Source: Tardiphaga sp. P9-11
GTDB lineage: Bacteria > Pseudomonadota > Alphaproteobacteria > Rhizobiales > Xanthobacteraceae
Assembly: GCF_008329525.1 (NCBI RefSeq)
Contig: NZ_NPKQ01000005.1
Coordinates: 310,001 to 374,000 of the forward strand
DNA length: 64,000 nucleotides
Direction: 5' to 3'
Both the position numbers and the translations under genes were made by a program. The notes beneath the pieces were generated by a model. That model ran no database searches, was not told where the DNA came from, and saw only the letters and a program-made list of their open reading frames with translations. Below, in pieces: positions 36,552 to 45,988 of the stretch (its first letter is position 1; each line of letters opens with the position of its first letter).

Positions 36552-38825
36552 TTGAACACCACCATTTGCTTGTCGCGTATCGCGCTTCTGTCGTCGGTCT
36601 GCGCGCTCAGCGTCGTCACGCTCGATATGTCGCTGGCGCAGTCCAGTTCCACGCAGACGGGTGCGCAGCCTTTGCCGCCCGTGGTCGTCAACCAGCCGCA
36701 GCAGCGTCGCCGAGTGACGACCGCACCGAGCCGCACGCCGCGTGCCCGCACGGCAGTCGCGCCGCGCCCGGTGGCTCCGCGCCAGACCAATGTGTTCGTC
36801 GAAAGCCCGCGCGGTCCGATCCAGGGTTACGTCGCCAATCGCAGCTCGACCGGCACCAAGACCAACACGCCGATCAACGAAACGCCGCAGGCCATCTCGG
36901 TGGTTGGTGCCGAGCAGATTCGCGATCAAAAGCCCCGTAGCTTCGACGACGTCCTGCGCTATGTGCCGGGTGTTGCTGCTGGTACCTTCGGCTCCGACTT
37001 CCGCAACGACTGGTTCCTGATCCGCGGCTTCAAGTCCGACGATAACAGCGTGTTCCTCGACGGCATGCAGCTGTTCTACACGTCCTATGCGAGCTGGAAG
37101 CTGCAGCCATTCAACATGGAGCGCGTTGAGATTCTGCGCGGTCCTTCGGCGATCCTGTATGGCGGCTCGAGCCCCAGCGGCCTCGTCAACGTCGTCAGCA
37201 AGATGCCGCAGGCCGAGCCGATCCGTTACATCGAGACCGGCGTCGATAATTTCGGCAACGCCTATTTCGGCTTTGATATCAACACGCCGATCAAGCTGGC
37301 TCCGGGCAACGGCGAGCTCTACACCCGTATCGTCGGCCAGGTGCAGAACGGCGGCACGCAGACCGATTTCACGCCGAACAATAACTACTTCATCGCGCCG
37401 TCGGTGACCTGGAAGCCGGACGTCGACACCACGCTCACCATTCTCGGTTCGGCGTCGTATAACGAGACCCGTGCAGCGCAATTCCTGCCCTATGTCGGCA
37501 CGGTGACCAACGGACCGTTCGGTCGTATTCCCACCAGCTTCTTTGGTGGTGAGCCGAATTTCGACAAGTTCAAGCGCGAGCAGGAGATGCTCGGCTACCA
37601 GTTCGAGCGCAAGCTGTCCGACAGTGTCACGTTCCGCCAGAATGCACGCTTCTCGCATGTCGACGTGAACTACACCGGCGTCACCGGCAACGGCTACGCC
37701 AACCAGACCACGGGTGACTTCGCACGCTATTCGTTTGGCACCCGCGGCATCGCCGATCAGGCGCAGATGGACAGCCAGGTCGAGTACCGCTTCAACACCG
37801 GCATTCTCAGCCACACCACGCTGTTCGGCCTCGACTTGAAGTACTACTCGATCAGCGACACCCAGGCCTTCGCATTCGGAAATCCGTCGATTAACGTGCT
37901 GAATCCAGTCTATACCGGTGCTCCGCCGCTGACCGCCGCGCCTTATCGCGATACGCAGCTGACGCAGCAGCAGCTCGGCGTCTATGTCCAGGACCAGATC
38001 AAGCTCGACCGCTTCACGCTGGTACTGTCGGGCCGTAACGACTGGGTCGACGTCAACGACGTTAGCCGCATTACTGGCACCGCGCCGCTCGGACGTAGCG
38101 ACAACAAGTTCTCGGGGCGAGCCGGCCTGATCTACAACTTCGACAGCGGTGTCGCGCCGTACGTGTCGTATGCCACCAGCTACAATCCGATCATCGGCAC
38201 CAACTCGTCCGGTCAGTTGCTGCTGCCCGAAACCGGCGAACAGGCCGAGATCGGCGTCAAGTTTCAGCCCGCCGGCTTCGACGGTCACTTCGGCTTCGCT
38301 TATTTCGACCTGAAGCGGAAGAACGTACTGACGACCGATCCGAACAGCATCCCGCCGAACCTGCAGATGCAGAACGCTGAGGTGACGTCGCGCGGCCTCG
38401 AACTAGAAGCCGTCGCTAACTTGGCTCCGGGCCTCAAGGTCGTCGGCTCATTCACCGCCTACAACCTGTTCAACAGTACGAACGCTGATCCGACTTTGAT
38501 CGGCAAGGTGCCGACCAACACGCCGCGCCAGCTCGCGTCGGGCTGGGCTGACTACACGTTCCAGGACGGCGTCCTGCGTGGCTTCGGTTTCGGCGGCGGC
38601 GTGCGCTATGTCGGCGGCTCTTTTGCCGATACTGCGAATACACTCGCTGTGCCGTCACGGACCCTTGGCGATCTCGCGGTTCACTACGACTATCAGAACT
38701 GGCGTTTTGCTGTGAATGCCAACAACGTTACCGACGAGATCTACGTTGCGAGCTGTTCGACCGCGAATGCCTGCTTCTATGGTGATCGCCGCCGCGTGAC
38801 CGGCAGTATCGGCTACAAGTGGTAA
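36552..38825 (+). CDS. TonB-dependent siderophore receptor
   Basis: About 757 aa from a TTG at 36552 (NTTICLSRIALLSSVCALSVV...SLAQSS), which yields a proper signal peptide; the open frame reaches back to 36411. A proline/arginine-rich linker precedes the plug domain (NETPQAISVVGAEQIRDQ, SFDDVLRYVPGVAAG, ERVEILRGPSAILYGGSSPSGLVNVVSK). The 22-strand barrel ends with GSIGYKW, the terminal aromatic needed for outer-membrane assembly. It imports a ferric siderophore with TonB energy. The PepSY membrane protein and a small membrane protein follow, a usual iron-siderophore group. No fecI/fecR pair is adjacent. Confidence 0.93.
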   Translation: MNTTICLSRIALLSSVCALSVVTLDMSLAQSSSTQTGAQPLPPVVVNQPQQRRRVTTAPSRTPRARTAVAPRPVAPRQTNVFVESPRGPIQGYVANRSSTGTKTNTPINETPQAISVVGAEQIRDQKPRSFDDVLRYVPGVAAGTFGSDFRNDWFLIRGFKSDDNSVFLDGMQLFYTSYASWKLQPFNMERVEILRGPSAILYGGSSPSGLVNVVSKMPQAEPIRYIETGVDNFGNAYFGFDINTPIKLAPGNGELYTRIVGQVQNGGTQTDFTPNNNYFIAPSVTWKPDVDTTLTILGSASYNETRAAQFLPYVGTVTNGPFGRIPTSFFGGEPNFDKFKREQEMLGYQFERKLSDSVTFRQNARFSHVDVNYTGVTGNGYANQTTGDFARYSFGTRGIADQAQMDSQVEYRFNTGILSHTTLFGLDLKYYSISDTQAFAFGNPSINVLNPVYTGAPPLTAAPYRDTQLTQQQLGVYVQDQIKLDRFTLVLSGRNDWVDVNDVSRITGTAPLGRSDNKFSGRAGLIYNFDSGVAPYVSYATSYNPIIGTNSSGQLLLPETGEQAEIGVKFQPAGFDGHFGFAYFDLKRKNVLTTDPNSIPPNLQMQNAEVTSRGLELEAVANLAPGLKVVGSFTAYNLFNSTNADPTLIGKVPTNTPRQLASGWADYTFQDGVLRGFGFGGGVRYVGGSFADTANTLAVPSRTLGDLAVHYDYQNWRFAVNANNVTDEIYVASCSTANACFYGDRRRVTGSIGYKW

Positions 38826-38977
38826 CGGTGTGGGCGAGCGAGTCGGCACGACAATAGGTCGCCGCCCGTCCTGCTCGCCGCACGGTCGCCACGTCAAAAT
38901 GATCGGCCAATGTCGTCTCCGGCTCACCGGAGACGGCATTTTCCGTTAGGCCGAGCAGACAGGAAAGGATCGATTCC

Positions 38978-40123
38978 CTGAAAGCCCGCACTGCCCGCAT
39001 CTGGTCGCTGATCCACAAATGGACCAGCCTTGTCTCGACCGTGTTCCTGCTGCTGCTGTGCCTCACCGGCCTGCCGTTGATCTTTCATCACGAGATCGAC
39101 GAGGCGCTCGGCTATGCGCCGAAGATGGACGTGCATGCGCCCGGCGCGGCGAAGCTCAGCCTGGATGCCGTCGGCCGCGCGGCGATCGCGGATCATCCCG
39201 GCAGCGTGTTGCTCTACATGGCCTGGGACAAGGACGAGCCCGGCATGGTCTCGACCTTCACCAACACGTCGGTGACCTCCGATCCGCAGACCACGGTGGT
39301 GAAGGCATTCGATGCCTATACGGCGAAGCCGGTGGGTCTACTCGGCACCGGCCCGATGCTGGTGATGCTGCGGCTGCATACCGACATGTATCTCGGGCTT
39401 CCCGGCAAGTGGTTCATGGGCGTCATGGGCTTCCTCTTCATTGTCGCGATCATCTCCGGCGTGGTGCTGTACTGGCCGTTCACGCGTCGACTGAATTTCG
39501 CGGCGATCCGCAAACAGAAGTCGCGCCGGGTCTTATGGCTCGACTGGCACAATCTGCTTGGCGTGGTCACCCTCGTCTGGGCGCTGGTGGTCGGCGGCAC
39601 CGGCGTTATCAATGCCTATGCCGAAGTCATGCTCGGCATCTGGCAGCGCAACGAGCTGGCCGCCATGGCCGCGCCCTATGCCGGCAAGCCGACACCGACG
39701 CAACTGGCGTTGCTGGACAAGGTCGTCGGCAATGCCATGAAGACGACGCCGGGCATGGATGTCGCGTTCGTCGCCTTTCCCGGTACGCCGTTCACGTCGA
39801 CGCATCATTTTGCGGTGTTCCTGCGCGGTGACACGCCGCTGACATCGCGGCTGGTAAAGCCCGTGCTGCTCGATGGCGAGACCGGAGAGGTGTCGGATAC
39901 CAGCGAGCTGCCGACCTACCTGAAAGCCGTGCTGGTCTCGCAGCCGCTGCATTTCGGAGATTATGGCGGCATGCCGCTGAAGATCATCTGGGCGCTGCTC
40001 ACCATGTTCACCATCATCGTGCTGGGCAGCGGGCTTTATCTGTGGGCGATCAAGCGCAGCAAGGTCAGGCGCGGCGCACGGCTGTCGGCCAGCACCACGG
40101 CCGCCCTTGGACCATCGTCATGA
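38978..40123 (+). CDS. PepSY-domain membrane protein, probable CTG start
   Basis: About 381 aa. The only GTG start (39041) cuts into the first membrane helix and drops the conserved opening ARIWSLIHKWTSLVSTVFLLL. The frame is open upstream, and a CTG at 38978 gives KARTARIWSLIHKW with AAGGA 8 nt before it, so this start is preferred. Three or four transmembrane helices flank a periplasmic PepSY region; the motif HTDMYLGLPGKWFMGVMGF and WLDWHNLLGVVTLVWALVVGGTG are typical of PepSY-TM proteins. Relatives next to siderophore receptors help to reduce or release imported ferric iron. The next gene overlaps its stop. Confidence 0.85.
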   Translation: MKARTARIWSLIHKWTSLVSTVFLLLLCLTGLPLIFHHEIDEALGYAPKMDVHAPGAAKLSLDAVGRAAIADHPGSVLLYMAWDKDEPGMVSTFTNTSVTSDPQTTVVKAFDAYTAKPVGLLGTGPMLVMLRLHTDMYLGLPGKWFMGVMGFLFIVAIISGVVLYWPFTRRLNFAAIRKQKSRRVLWLDWHNLLGVVTLVWALVVGGTGVINAYAEVMLGIWQRNELAAMAAPYAGKPTPTQLALLDKVVGNAMKTTPGMDVAFVAFPGTPFTSTHHFAVFLRGDTPLTSRLVKPVLLDGETGEVSDTSELPTYLKAVLVSQPLHFGDYGGMPLKIIWALLTMFTIIVLGSGLYLWAIKRSKVRRGARLSASTTAALGPSS

Positions 40124-40308
40124 GCGAGGCGCCGCAGCACAGAGCGAACTGGTGGCGCGTGTTCGGTGCACCGATCGTCGTCGGCGTTTTATCGCTGGCA
40201 GGTCTGCTGTCGGCGCTGCTCGCCGGCGATCCGGGTCGGTATTTCTCGTGGTTCGCGCTTGGTGTGCCACTGGCGATCGCGGCATGGGCCTATTTGCGAA
40301 AAGCGTGA
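40120..40308 (+). CDS. small two-helix membrane protein of the iron-uptake group
   Basis: 62 aa, MSEAPQHRANWWRV onward, overlapping the stop of the PepSY gene (ATGA), which indicates translational coupling. Two hydrophobic segments (VVGVLSLAGLLSALLAG and FSWFALGVPLAIAAWAYL) make a hairpin in the inner membrane. Such small proteins are often encoded after PepSY-TM proteins in siderophore operons; their function is not known. Confidence 0.8.
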   Translation: MSEAPQHRANWWRVFGAPIVVGVLSLAGLLSALLAGDPGRYFSWFALGVPLAIAAWAYLRKA

Positions 40309-40309
40309 G

Positions 40310-41239
40310 TTACGCCACCTTCGGTTTCCGCGCCGCCACAACGATGCCGGCCAGCACCAGCGCATAGCCGATCACATGATACAGATGCAGGCTCTCGCCG
40401 ACGAACACGATGGCCATCACCGAGCCGAAAACCGGCACCAGATGGAAGAACGGCGCCGAGCGGTTCGGGCCGATCAGCTGGACACCGCGATTGTAGCAGA
40501 GATAGGCCAGCGTCGAGGGAAACAGGATCACGTAGAACAACGCGAACAAGTTCAACGACGTCGCCTCCGGCAGGGGGCGCGCCGACAACTCCCAGACCAG
40601 CAGCGGCAACAGGAACAGCGCGCCGCAGCCGAACACGAAGGCCAGAAACGAGCTCTGCTGGATTACCGGGCGTTTCTGCACCAGTGCGGAATAGAGCCCA
40701 AAGATCGCCAGCGCCAGTACCACCAGCACATCGCCGATATTGAGTTCGATGGTGGCGAGCCTGGTGAGATCGCCATGCATGATGATGGTGAGCACGCCCA
40801 GCAGAGACACCAGAATTCCGGCGAGTTGGATCAGTGTCAGTCGCACGCGCAGTACGACCAGTGACCATCCCGCAAGAAACAGCGGCGTCGAGGACTGCAG
40901 CAGCAGCGCATTCAGCGCGGTGGTGTGCTCCAGCGCCGTATAGAGCATGGTGTTAAAGCAGGAGATGCCGCAGATCGCCATCACGACCATGACGCCGAGT
41001 TTGCTGCGGATCGCCGGCCAGTCGGTCTGCAGATCGCGCCATGCGAAAGGCAGGATGATCAGGAAGGCGCCGGTCCAGCGCAACACCGACAGGGTAACGG
41101 GCGGGAAATGCCCGGCGACAAGACGTCCAACGATCGCATTGCCCGCCCAGAACAGCGAGGGCAGGCAGAGCAGGATGTATGGTTGATCGTTCAGCCAACG
41201 CAGCGGACTGCGGCGGGAGATGGAAGCGGAGGACGACAT
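40310..41239 (-). CDS. EamA/DMT-family transporter
   Basis: 309 aa with about ten helices. It is clearly paralogous to the transporter at 33289: both start with a W/QPY-LFWAGN stretch (LNDQPYILLCLPSLFWAGN), continue VAGHFPPVTLSVLRW and end FPSTLAYLCYNRGVQLIGPNRSAPFFHLVPVFGSVMA. The start at 41239 matches the paralogue; a GTG at 41272 is possible. Probable inner-membrane metabolite exporter. It is convergent with the iron-uptake group, 1 bp from the small membrane gene. Confidence 0.88.
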   Translation of the reverse strand: MSSSASISRRSPLRWLNDQPYILLCLPSLFWAGNAIVGRLVAGHFPPVTLSVLRWTGAFLIILPFAWRDLQTDWPAIRSKLGVMVVMAICGISCFNTMLYTALEHTTALNALLLQSSTPLFLAGWSLVVLRVRLTLIQLAGILVSLLGVLTIIMHGDLTRLATIELNIGDVLVVLALAIFGLYSALVQKRPVIQQSSFLAFVFGCGALFLLPLLVWELSARPLPEATSLNLFALFYVILFPSTLAYLCYNRGVQLIGPNRSAPFFHLVPVFGSVMAIVFVGESLHLYHVIGYALVLAGIVVAARKPKVA

Positions 41240-41368
41240 CGACAAGGGCCTGACAGCAAACAACCCAGGCACGTTTGCCCAAGTTGCCTGACAGACACGG
41301 AAACACCGCGGAGTTCAATGGCTGCGGCGCATGGACCCCATGCACCGTTCTTGCTGCAGCGCAGTGCC

Positions 41369-41659
41369 TTACCAGCGCCGATCCCAGTTATTGTTCCAGC
41401 CGTTGTCCCAGCCGTCCGGCTGGCCGCGCATGGCGCGGCTCTTGCCGCGGCGCTGGTCGCCATAGGCCAGCATCGGATTCTGCATGCAGTCGCCGCGCTG
41501 GCCGCTCACGGTGGCCATGCACTGGTTATAGGATGTGAAGCTGCAGCTCGGATTGAAGCCGGTGGCCGAGGTGCGCGAGCACCATGGATATTCGCGGGCC
41601 ATGGAGGGCGTAGCGCCCATCACGACCAGAAGTGCAGTTGCTGCCAGAACTGAGCGCAT
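41369..41659 (-). CDS. DUF3551-family secreted small protein
   Basis: 96 aa with a signal peptide (MRSVLAATALLVVMGATPSMA) and AAGGGAGAATCGAC before the ATG. The mature part has the family pattern REYPWCSR...CSFTSYNQCMATVSGQRGDCMQNP, with four cysteines likely forming two disulfides, then a Trp/Asn/Asp-rich tail (DGWDNGWNNNWDRRW). Such proteins occur in many copies in Bradyrhizobium-group genomes and have no known function. Confidence 0.85.
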   Translation of the reverse strand: MRSVLAATALLVVMGATPSMAREYPWCSRTSATGFNPSCSFTSYNQCMATVSGQRGDCMQNPMLAYGDQRRGKSRAMRGQPDGWDNGWNNNWDRRW

Positions 41660-41777
41660 GTCGATTCTCCCTTGAGGTCCGAAATCGATAATGCGCAGCT
41701 TACATCGCCGTTCCCTCCTGCGACAGCGCGTCATGATCACAGCGTCCTGCCGGGGCTTCAAACCGCGGTGATGCGCA

Positions 41778-42251
41778 TCAGTCCGTCAGTGTGGCCACCA
41801 TCGCATCCAGCGCCGTCCGTGCTGCCTCCGGAGCGATCTCGATCTGCAACCCGCGCTGGCCCCCATTAAGATAGACGGTGGTCTCCGAAAGTGCATCCTG
41901 CTCCATGGCGACGGGCACGCGCTTCTTCTGTCCGAACGGGCTGATGCCGCCGACATGATAACCGGTCATCCGTTCTGCATCGGCCGGGCGCATCATCTTC
42001 GCGCTCTTGCCGCGAAACGCCGCGGCGAGCTTCTTCATGCTGACCTCCTTGTCGGAGGGCACGACGACGCAGACTGGCTTGCCGTCCACCTCGGCCATCA
42101 GCGTCTTCAGCATGCGCCGCGGCGCAATGCCGAGTGCCTCCGCCGCCTGCAGGCCGATGCTCTCGGCGTCCGGGTCGTAATCGTAAGTATGCAGGGTGAA
42201 CGCAGCGCCGAGCTTGCTCAGCGTCTGCGTTGCGTGGGTGGTTTTCGACAT
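41778..42251 (-). CDS. ybaK: Cys-tRNA(Pro)/aminoacyl-tRNA deacylase, YbaK type
   Basis: 157 aa. The YbaK features are ALGIAPRRMLKTLMAEVDGKP with the catalytic lysine in MLKTL, VVVPSDKEVSMKKLAAAFRGKSAKM, and GYHVGGISPFGQKKRVPV. The enzyme hydrolyses cysteine wrongly attached to tRNA-Pro in the cytoplasm. It stands as a single leftward gene downstream of a CMD-family gene. Confidence 0.92.
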   Translation of the reverse strand: MSKTTHATQTLSKLGAAFTLHTYDYDPDAESIGLQAAEALGIAPRRMLKTLMAEVDGKPVCVVVPSDKEVSMKKLAAAFRGKSAKMMRPADAERMTGYHVGGISPFGQKKRVPVAMEQDALSETTVYLNGGQRGLQIEIAPEAARTALDAMVATLTD

Positions 42252-42293
42252 GTGAGACTCAAGGGAATTGGAACGCTCAAGAGGGTGGTGAAC

Positions 42294-42818
42294 TCAGACG
42301 ACCTCGGACACGGGCTGCATGTCGATAGCAAAACTTTCGAGGAATTTCGAGGTCATGATGTAGAAGCCGACCGAGAGCTGCAATTCCACCAGCGCGCCGG
42401 GTGTCAGCTTGGTTGCGATCGCCTTGAATGTGACGTCCGTCGGGCGATGCAGCGCGACGATCTCATCGGTGAAGGCCAGCGCCGCGCGCTGCGTGTCATC
42501 GAAGCATGTAGCTGTCTGCCAGTCCTCCAGCGCGGCGTTCTGTTCGTCTGACACGCCGACATAGCCGCCGATGCGCTTGTGCGCGGCGATTTCATACGGC
42601 GCCTCGCAGAGAATGCCGGTGCGGGTGATTGCCAGTTCGCGGATGACGGGATCCAGCTCGCCCTTGTTGCGGATCGCGCCGCCGAGCCGGCAATATTGTT
42701 CGAGATAGGCTGGCGAATGCGCCATCATGCGAAAGATGTTGGCGTTGCGGTTCTTGCCGAGAATTTCGCGGGTGCGTTCGCTGGCGGAGGCGGGATCGCT
42801 GTAGTCGATACGGGCCAT
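42294..42818 (-). CDS. carboxymuconolactone decarboxylase (CMD)-family protein
   Basis: 174 aa from an ATG at 42818 preceded by AGGGAGAAAAC. It shows the CMD/AhpD-like helices: NIFRMMAHSPAYLEQYCRLGGAIRNKG, RELAITRTGILCEAPYEIAAHKRIG with a single cysteine and the H in AAH, and LTPGALVELQLSVGFY. The second cysteine of AhpD-type peroxidases is missing, so a thiol peroxidase activity is doubtful. Family members act in aromatic catabolism or peroxide defence. Role unknown. Confidence 0.85.
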   Translation of the reverse strand: MARIDYSDPASASERTREILGKNRNANIFRMMAHSPAYLEQYCRLGGAIRNKGELDPVIRELAITRTGILCEAPYEIAAHKRIGGYVGVSDEQNAALEDWQTATCFDDTQRAALAFTDEIVALHRPTDVTFKAIATKLTPGALVELQLSVGFYIMTSKFLESFAIDMQPVSEVV

Positions 42819-43022
42819 GTTTTCTCCCTGATGCCGTGCCGTCGCTCTCTGCAAATGAAAAGCGTTCCGACGACAACGTCGTTCTAGCCGAGCGGGGAGG
42901 CGTCTGCCAGATCACAAGCCGGCAGGGCTGTTCTTCGCTCTTGAAGCGCCGAAAGTCATTGAACAATTGATAGCTGCATCTATGGTGCTCGCGTGACAAT
43001 GAAACCTCTTGCCGAGGCCGTC

Positions 43023-44582
43023 ATGAGACCTTCACGATTTTCTGTCCTGACGCTGGTACTTGGGCTGGGTTTGTGTGCGGCCACCCTTGGCAATATGGCT
43101 ATCGCTGCCGAACAGCAGCGCCCCGCCGATTGGCCGACGCAGGGCTGGCAGACATCCACGCCGGAAGAGCAGGGTATGGATCCCGTAGCGCTCGCCAGGC
43201 TGGTTGAGTCCGGTGCTCGCCAAAGCATGGACAGTATTCTGATCGTGCGCCACGGCAAGATCGTACTGGATGCGTATTACGCGCCGTACAGCGCGGACAT
43301 GCCTCACGTGGTCAACTCCGTCACCAAGGCCGTGATCGGCACGCTGACGTCATTCGCCTTGAAGGATGGTCTGCTGACGGGCACCGATCAGCCGGCGCTG
43401 CCATTCTTCGGCGAGCGCAATATCCTCAACCTCGATGACAGAAAGAAAGCCATCACGCTTCAAGGTCTGCTGGACATGACCTCCGGACTGACGTGGGAGG
43501 AAGGGCTCGGCGAAGGACCACCGCTGTCGGTGATCGACATGGAGCGAAGCCGGAACTGGATCGAGTTCATCCTCAATCGACAGATGGCCGCGACGCCCGG
43601 AGACGGCTTCAATTACAATAGCGGCAATCCACATCTGCTGTCTGCGATCCTCACCAAGGTGACGGGGATGAGCGCGGAGGATTACGCCAAGGCGAGGCTG
43701 TTCGGCCCGCTGGGTATCACGGCATGGAAATGGCGGCGCGATCTGCAGGGCATCTCGACCGGCGGATACGGTCTGGCGCTGCACCCGCGCGATATGGCGA
43801 AGTTCGGCTATCTCTATCTGCGCAATGGCGAGTGGGAGGGTAAACCGCTGGTGCCGCGGGACTGGATCGACAAGGTGAACCACGCCACGGTGGACATGCA
43901 CCTCTCATTTGCTCCGGCATGGCGTTATTCGAATTTCTTCTGGGCTCTTCCCGATAGCAACGTCTATTGGGCGAGTGGCTATCATTGTCAGTTGATCGTG
44001 GTCTATCCAGCGCTGGATCTTGTGGCGGTGACAACAGGCAGAAACGGCTGCGCCGTGACGACTCTCCTGCCGTCCATCGCGGCATCTATCAAATCCGAGA
44101 CTGCAATACAGCCGGACACGGACGGCACAGAATTATTGGCGAGCGCCATCCGCGCCATATCGACAGAGAAGCCGTCAGAGGTCGGACCGACGCCAGAGAT
44201 CGCATCGACGATCTCTGGCAAGATCTATGCGTTCGCCCGCAATCCGCTGGGCGTGAAATCGCTGACGCTGACACTGGTTGGCCCGAACCCGCATTATGAT
44301 TTCGAACTCTACAGCCGCAATTCGGCGCGGCCGCCCGAGATGATCAGCGGCCCTATCGGGCTCGACGGATTGTATCGCAAGGGAAAGGACACACCCTATG
44401 GGCCGCTTGCCGTGAAGGGACGGTGGCTGGATGATCATGCGTTCGAAGTCGAGCGCATCAATATCGGCTCGAGCGAACTGTCGCGGAAATGGACGCTGTC
44501 ATTCGATGGAGACAAGGTCAGTCTTCGCGGCAAGAACTATGAAGGCGTCGATGTTGCGATCGACGGACAGTCGGGCGGTTGA
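43023..44582 (+). CDS. exported serine hydrolase, beta-lactamase fold
   Basis: 519 aa from an ATG at 43023, after GAGG, giving a proper signal peptide (MRPSRFSVLTLVLGLGLC to AIAAE). The S-x-x-K motif is in VNSVTKAVIG, and the Y-x-N-type motif is FNYNSGNPHLLS. A later ASGYHCQLIVV block fits the third active-site region. The C-terminal 150 residues form a beta-rich extra domain. Family C-like members include esterases and D-amino-acid peptidases, so the name beta-lactamase would overstate it. Confidence 0.88.
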   Translation: MRPSRFSVLTLVLGLGLCAATLGNMAIAAEQQRPADWPTQGWQTSTPEEQGMDPVALARLVESGARQSMDSILIVRHGKIVLDAYYAPYSADMPHVVNSVTKAVIGTLTSFALKDGLLTGTDQPALPFFGERNILNLDDRKKAITLQGLLDMTSGLTWEEGLGEGPPLSVIDMERSRNWIEFILNRQMAATPGDGFNYNSGNPHLLSAILTKVTGMSAEDYAKARLFGPLGITAWKWRRDLQGISTGGYGLALHPRDMAKFGYLYLRNGEWEGKPLVPRDWIDKVNHATVDMHLSFAPAWRYSNFFWALPDSNVYWASGYHCQLIVVYPALDLVAVTTGRNGCAVTTLLPSIAASIKSETAIQPDTDGTELLASAIRAISTEKPSEVGPTPEIASTISGKIYAFARNPLGVKSLTLTLVGPNPHYDFELYSRNSARPPEMISGPIGLDGLYRKGKDTPYGPLAVKGRWLDDHAFEVERINIGSSELSRKWTLSFDGDKVSLRGKNYEGVDVAIDGQSGG

Positions 44583-44632
44583 TCGCCGAAAAGCACGGGA
44601 AATCCTGAGACCTCCCGTGCGGTCTTGCGGCG

Positions 44633-45880
44633 TCAGACCGGCATGATGCCTGGCGCCCGGCGCGGCCACTTGGCGATGACTTCCGGTGCGACGTTGAGAT
44701 GTTGTGCGACGAGGGCCGGGGGCGTGTGCGTCAGCCAGTCGGACAGCGACACTTCCTCGTAATGCGCCGTGCGGAACACCTCGATGAATTGCAGGTCGGT
44801 GTCGCCGGTGTTCTCGATATAGTGGCCGAAGTTGCGTTTGACGTAGCCGACATCGCCCGGTGTGAAATCGATAGTGGTGGCATTCGGGCCGGAATTGAAC
44901 AGGGTCATCCGCGCGCGACCCGCGAGATAATACTGCCACTCGTCGGCATTCGGATGCCAGTGCATCTCGCGCATGCCGCCGGGCTTCACCGTCACCAGCG
45001 CCACCGCGATCGTCGCCGAAGCGGTGAAGTTGCTGGTATCGGCAATCCGGATCTCGCCGTTGCGCGTGGATTTGACCGGCTTCGACGATCCCAGCGAATA
45101 GGTGAACGGATAGAGCGCGACATCCGCATCGCGATAGGACGATGCCTGATCGGCCGCGAGCGGACCGGGCACCGTGCCCTGGAAGATCCAGAGATTCTGC
45201 AGTGGGATTTTCGCGAAGCTCTCGACCGGTACACCGAAGTTCTTGGCGAGGATTTCGGGCGGCGTGTGCGCGATCCAGTCCGACAGCAGCAGCGTATTGA
45301 ACTCGTTGGCCTGGCCGTCGTCGAAGCAGATCACGAATTCGCAGCCATCGGGGCCGAGGCCCTGCAGCGAATGCGGGGCGCCGGAAGGGAAGTACCAGAG
45401 ATCACCGGCATTGACGTCGGCGACATAAGGCCGGCCCTGATTGTCGAGCACAGTCACGCGGCACGAGCCATAAGTCATGATCGCCCACTCGCCGGCCTGG
45501 TGCCAATGCATCTCGCGGATGCCACCCGCGGTGAGCCGCATATTAACGCCGGAGATCGTGGTTGAGATCGCAAAATCCGCCTGCGTCACCTGCCGTGCCC
45601 AGCCGCCGTTCTGGATGCGCCGCGGTGCATTGTTGAACGTCGCCCAGGGCAACGCCATGCCGCCGATATCGGTCGCTGGCGGCAATTGCGAGGATGGAAA
45701 CTGGCCGGCGATGACGCGATTCTGCGGGCCAGGATCGCTCAGATTGTTCGGTCCCTTGGCGTTGATCGCGCCCTGCGGCGGCAGATCTGGATTGCCGAAT
45801 GTAGCGGCCTGTGCGGACGCTGCGGCGGTCATCACGATGCCCGATGCTGTTGCTGCCATGAGATCTCTCCGTGAGAACAT
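44633..45880 (-). CDS. bicupin, oxalate decarboxylase-like
   Basis: 415 aa from an ATG at 45880 preceded by AGGAGGACGTCCC. The N-terminus (FSRRDLMAATASG) is a twin-arginine-like export signal. Two cupins each keep three histidines and a glutamate for manganese: H125, H127, E131, H170, and H307, H309, E314, H353. The lid loop that sets oxalate decarboxylase activity reads N-E193-F-N-T, keeping the key glutamate, and E367 corresponds to the second acid. It would convert oxalate to formate and carbon dioxide outside the cytoplasm. No formate dehydrogenase or oxalate transporter is adjacent. Confidence 0.88.
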   Translation of the reverse strand: MFSRRDLMAATASGIVMTAAASAQAATFGNPDLPPQGAINAKGPNNLSDPGPQNRVIAGQFPSSQLPPATDIGGMALPWATFNNAPRRIQNGGWARQVTQADFAISTTISGVNMRLTAGGIREMHWHQAGEWAIMTYGSCRVTVLDNQGRPYVADVNAGDLWYFPSGAPHSLQGLGPDGCEFVICFDDGQANEFNTLLLSDWIAHTPPEILAKNFGVPVESFAKIPLQNLWIFQGTVPGPLAADQASSYRDADVALYPFTYSLGSSKPVKSTRNGEIRIADTSNFTASATIAVALVTVKPGGMREMHWHPNADEWQYYLAGRARMTLFNSGPNATTIDFTPGDVGYVKRNFGHYIENTGDTDLQFIEVFRTAHYEEVSLSDWLTHTPPALVAQHLNVAPEVIAKWPRRAPGIMPV

Positions 45881-45988
45881 GGGACGTCCTCCTGTTGCGA
45901 CGCGTTGCGCGTCTTGCATTTCGGATCGAGGTTGAGAGATGCGCGCCGGGTGACACCCGACGCGCATTATTGGTAAGGCGTCGCGTAG

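Noticed and set aside
36480-38288. 602-residue open frame on the minus strand
   Set aside because: Antisense to the TonB receptor, whose plug and barrel motifs are unmistakable; no family signal in the shadow.
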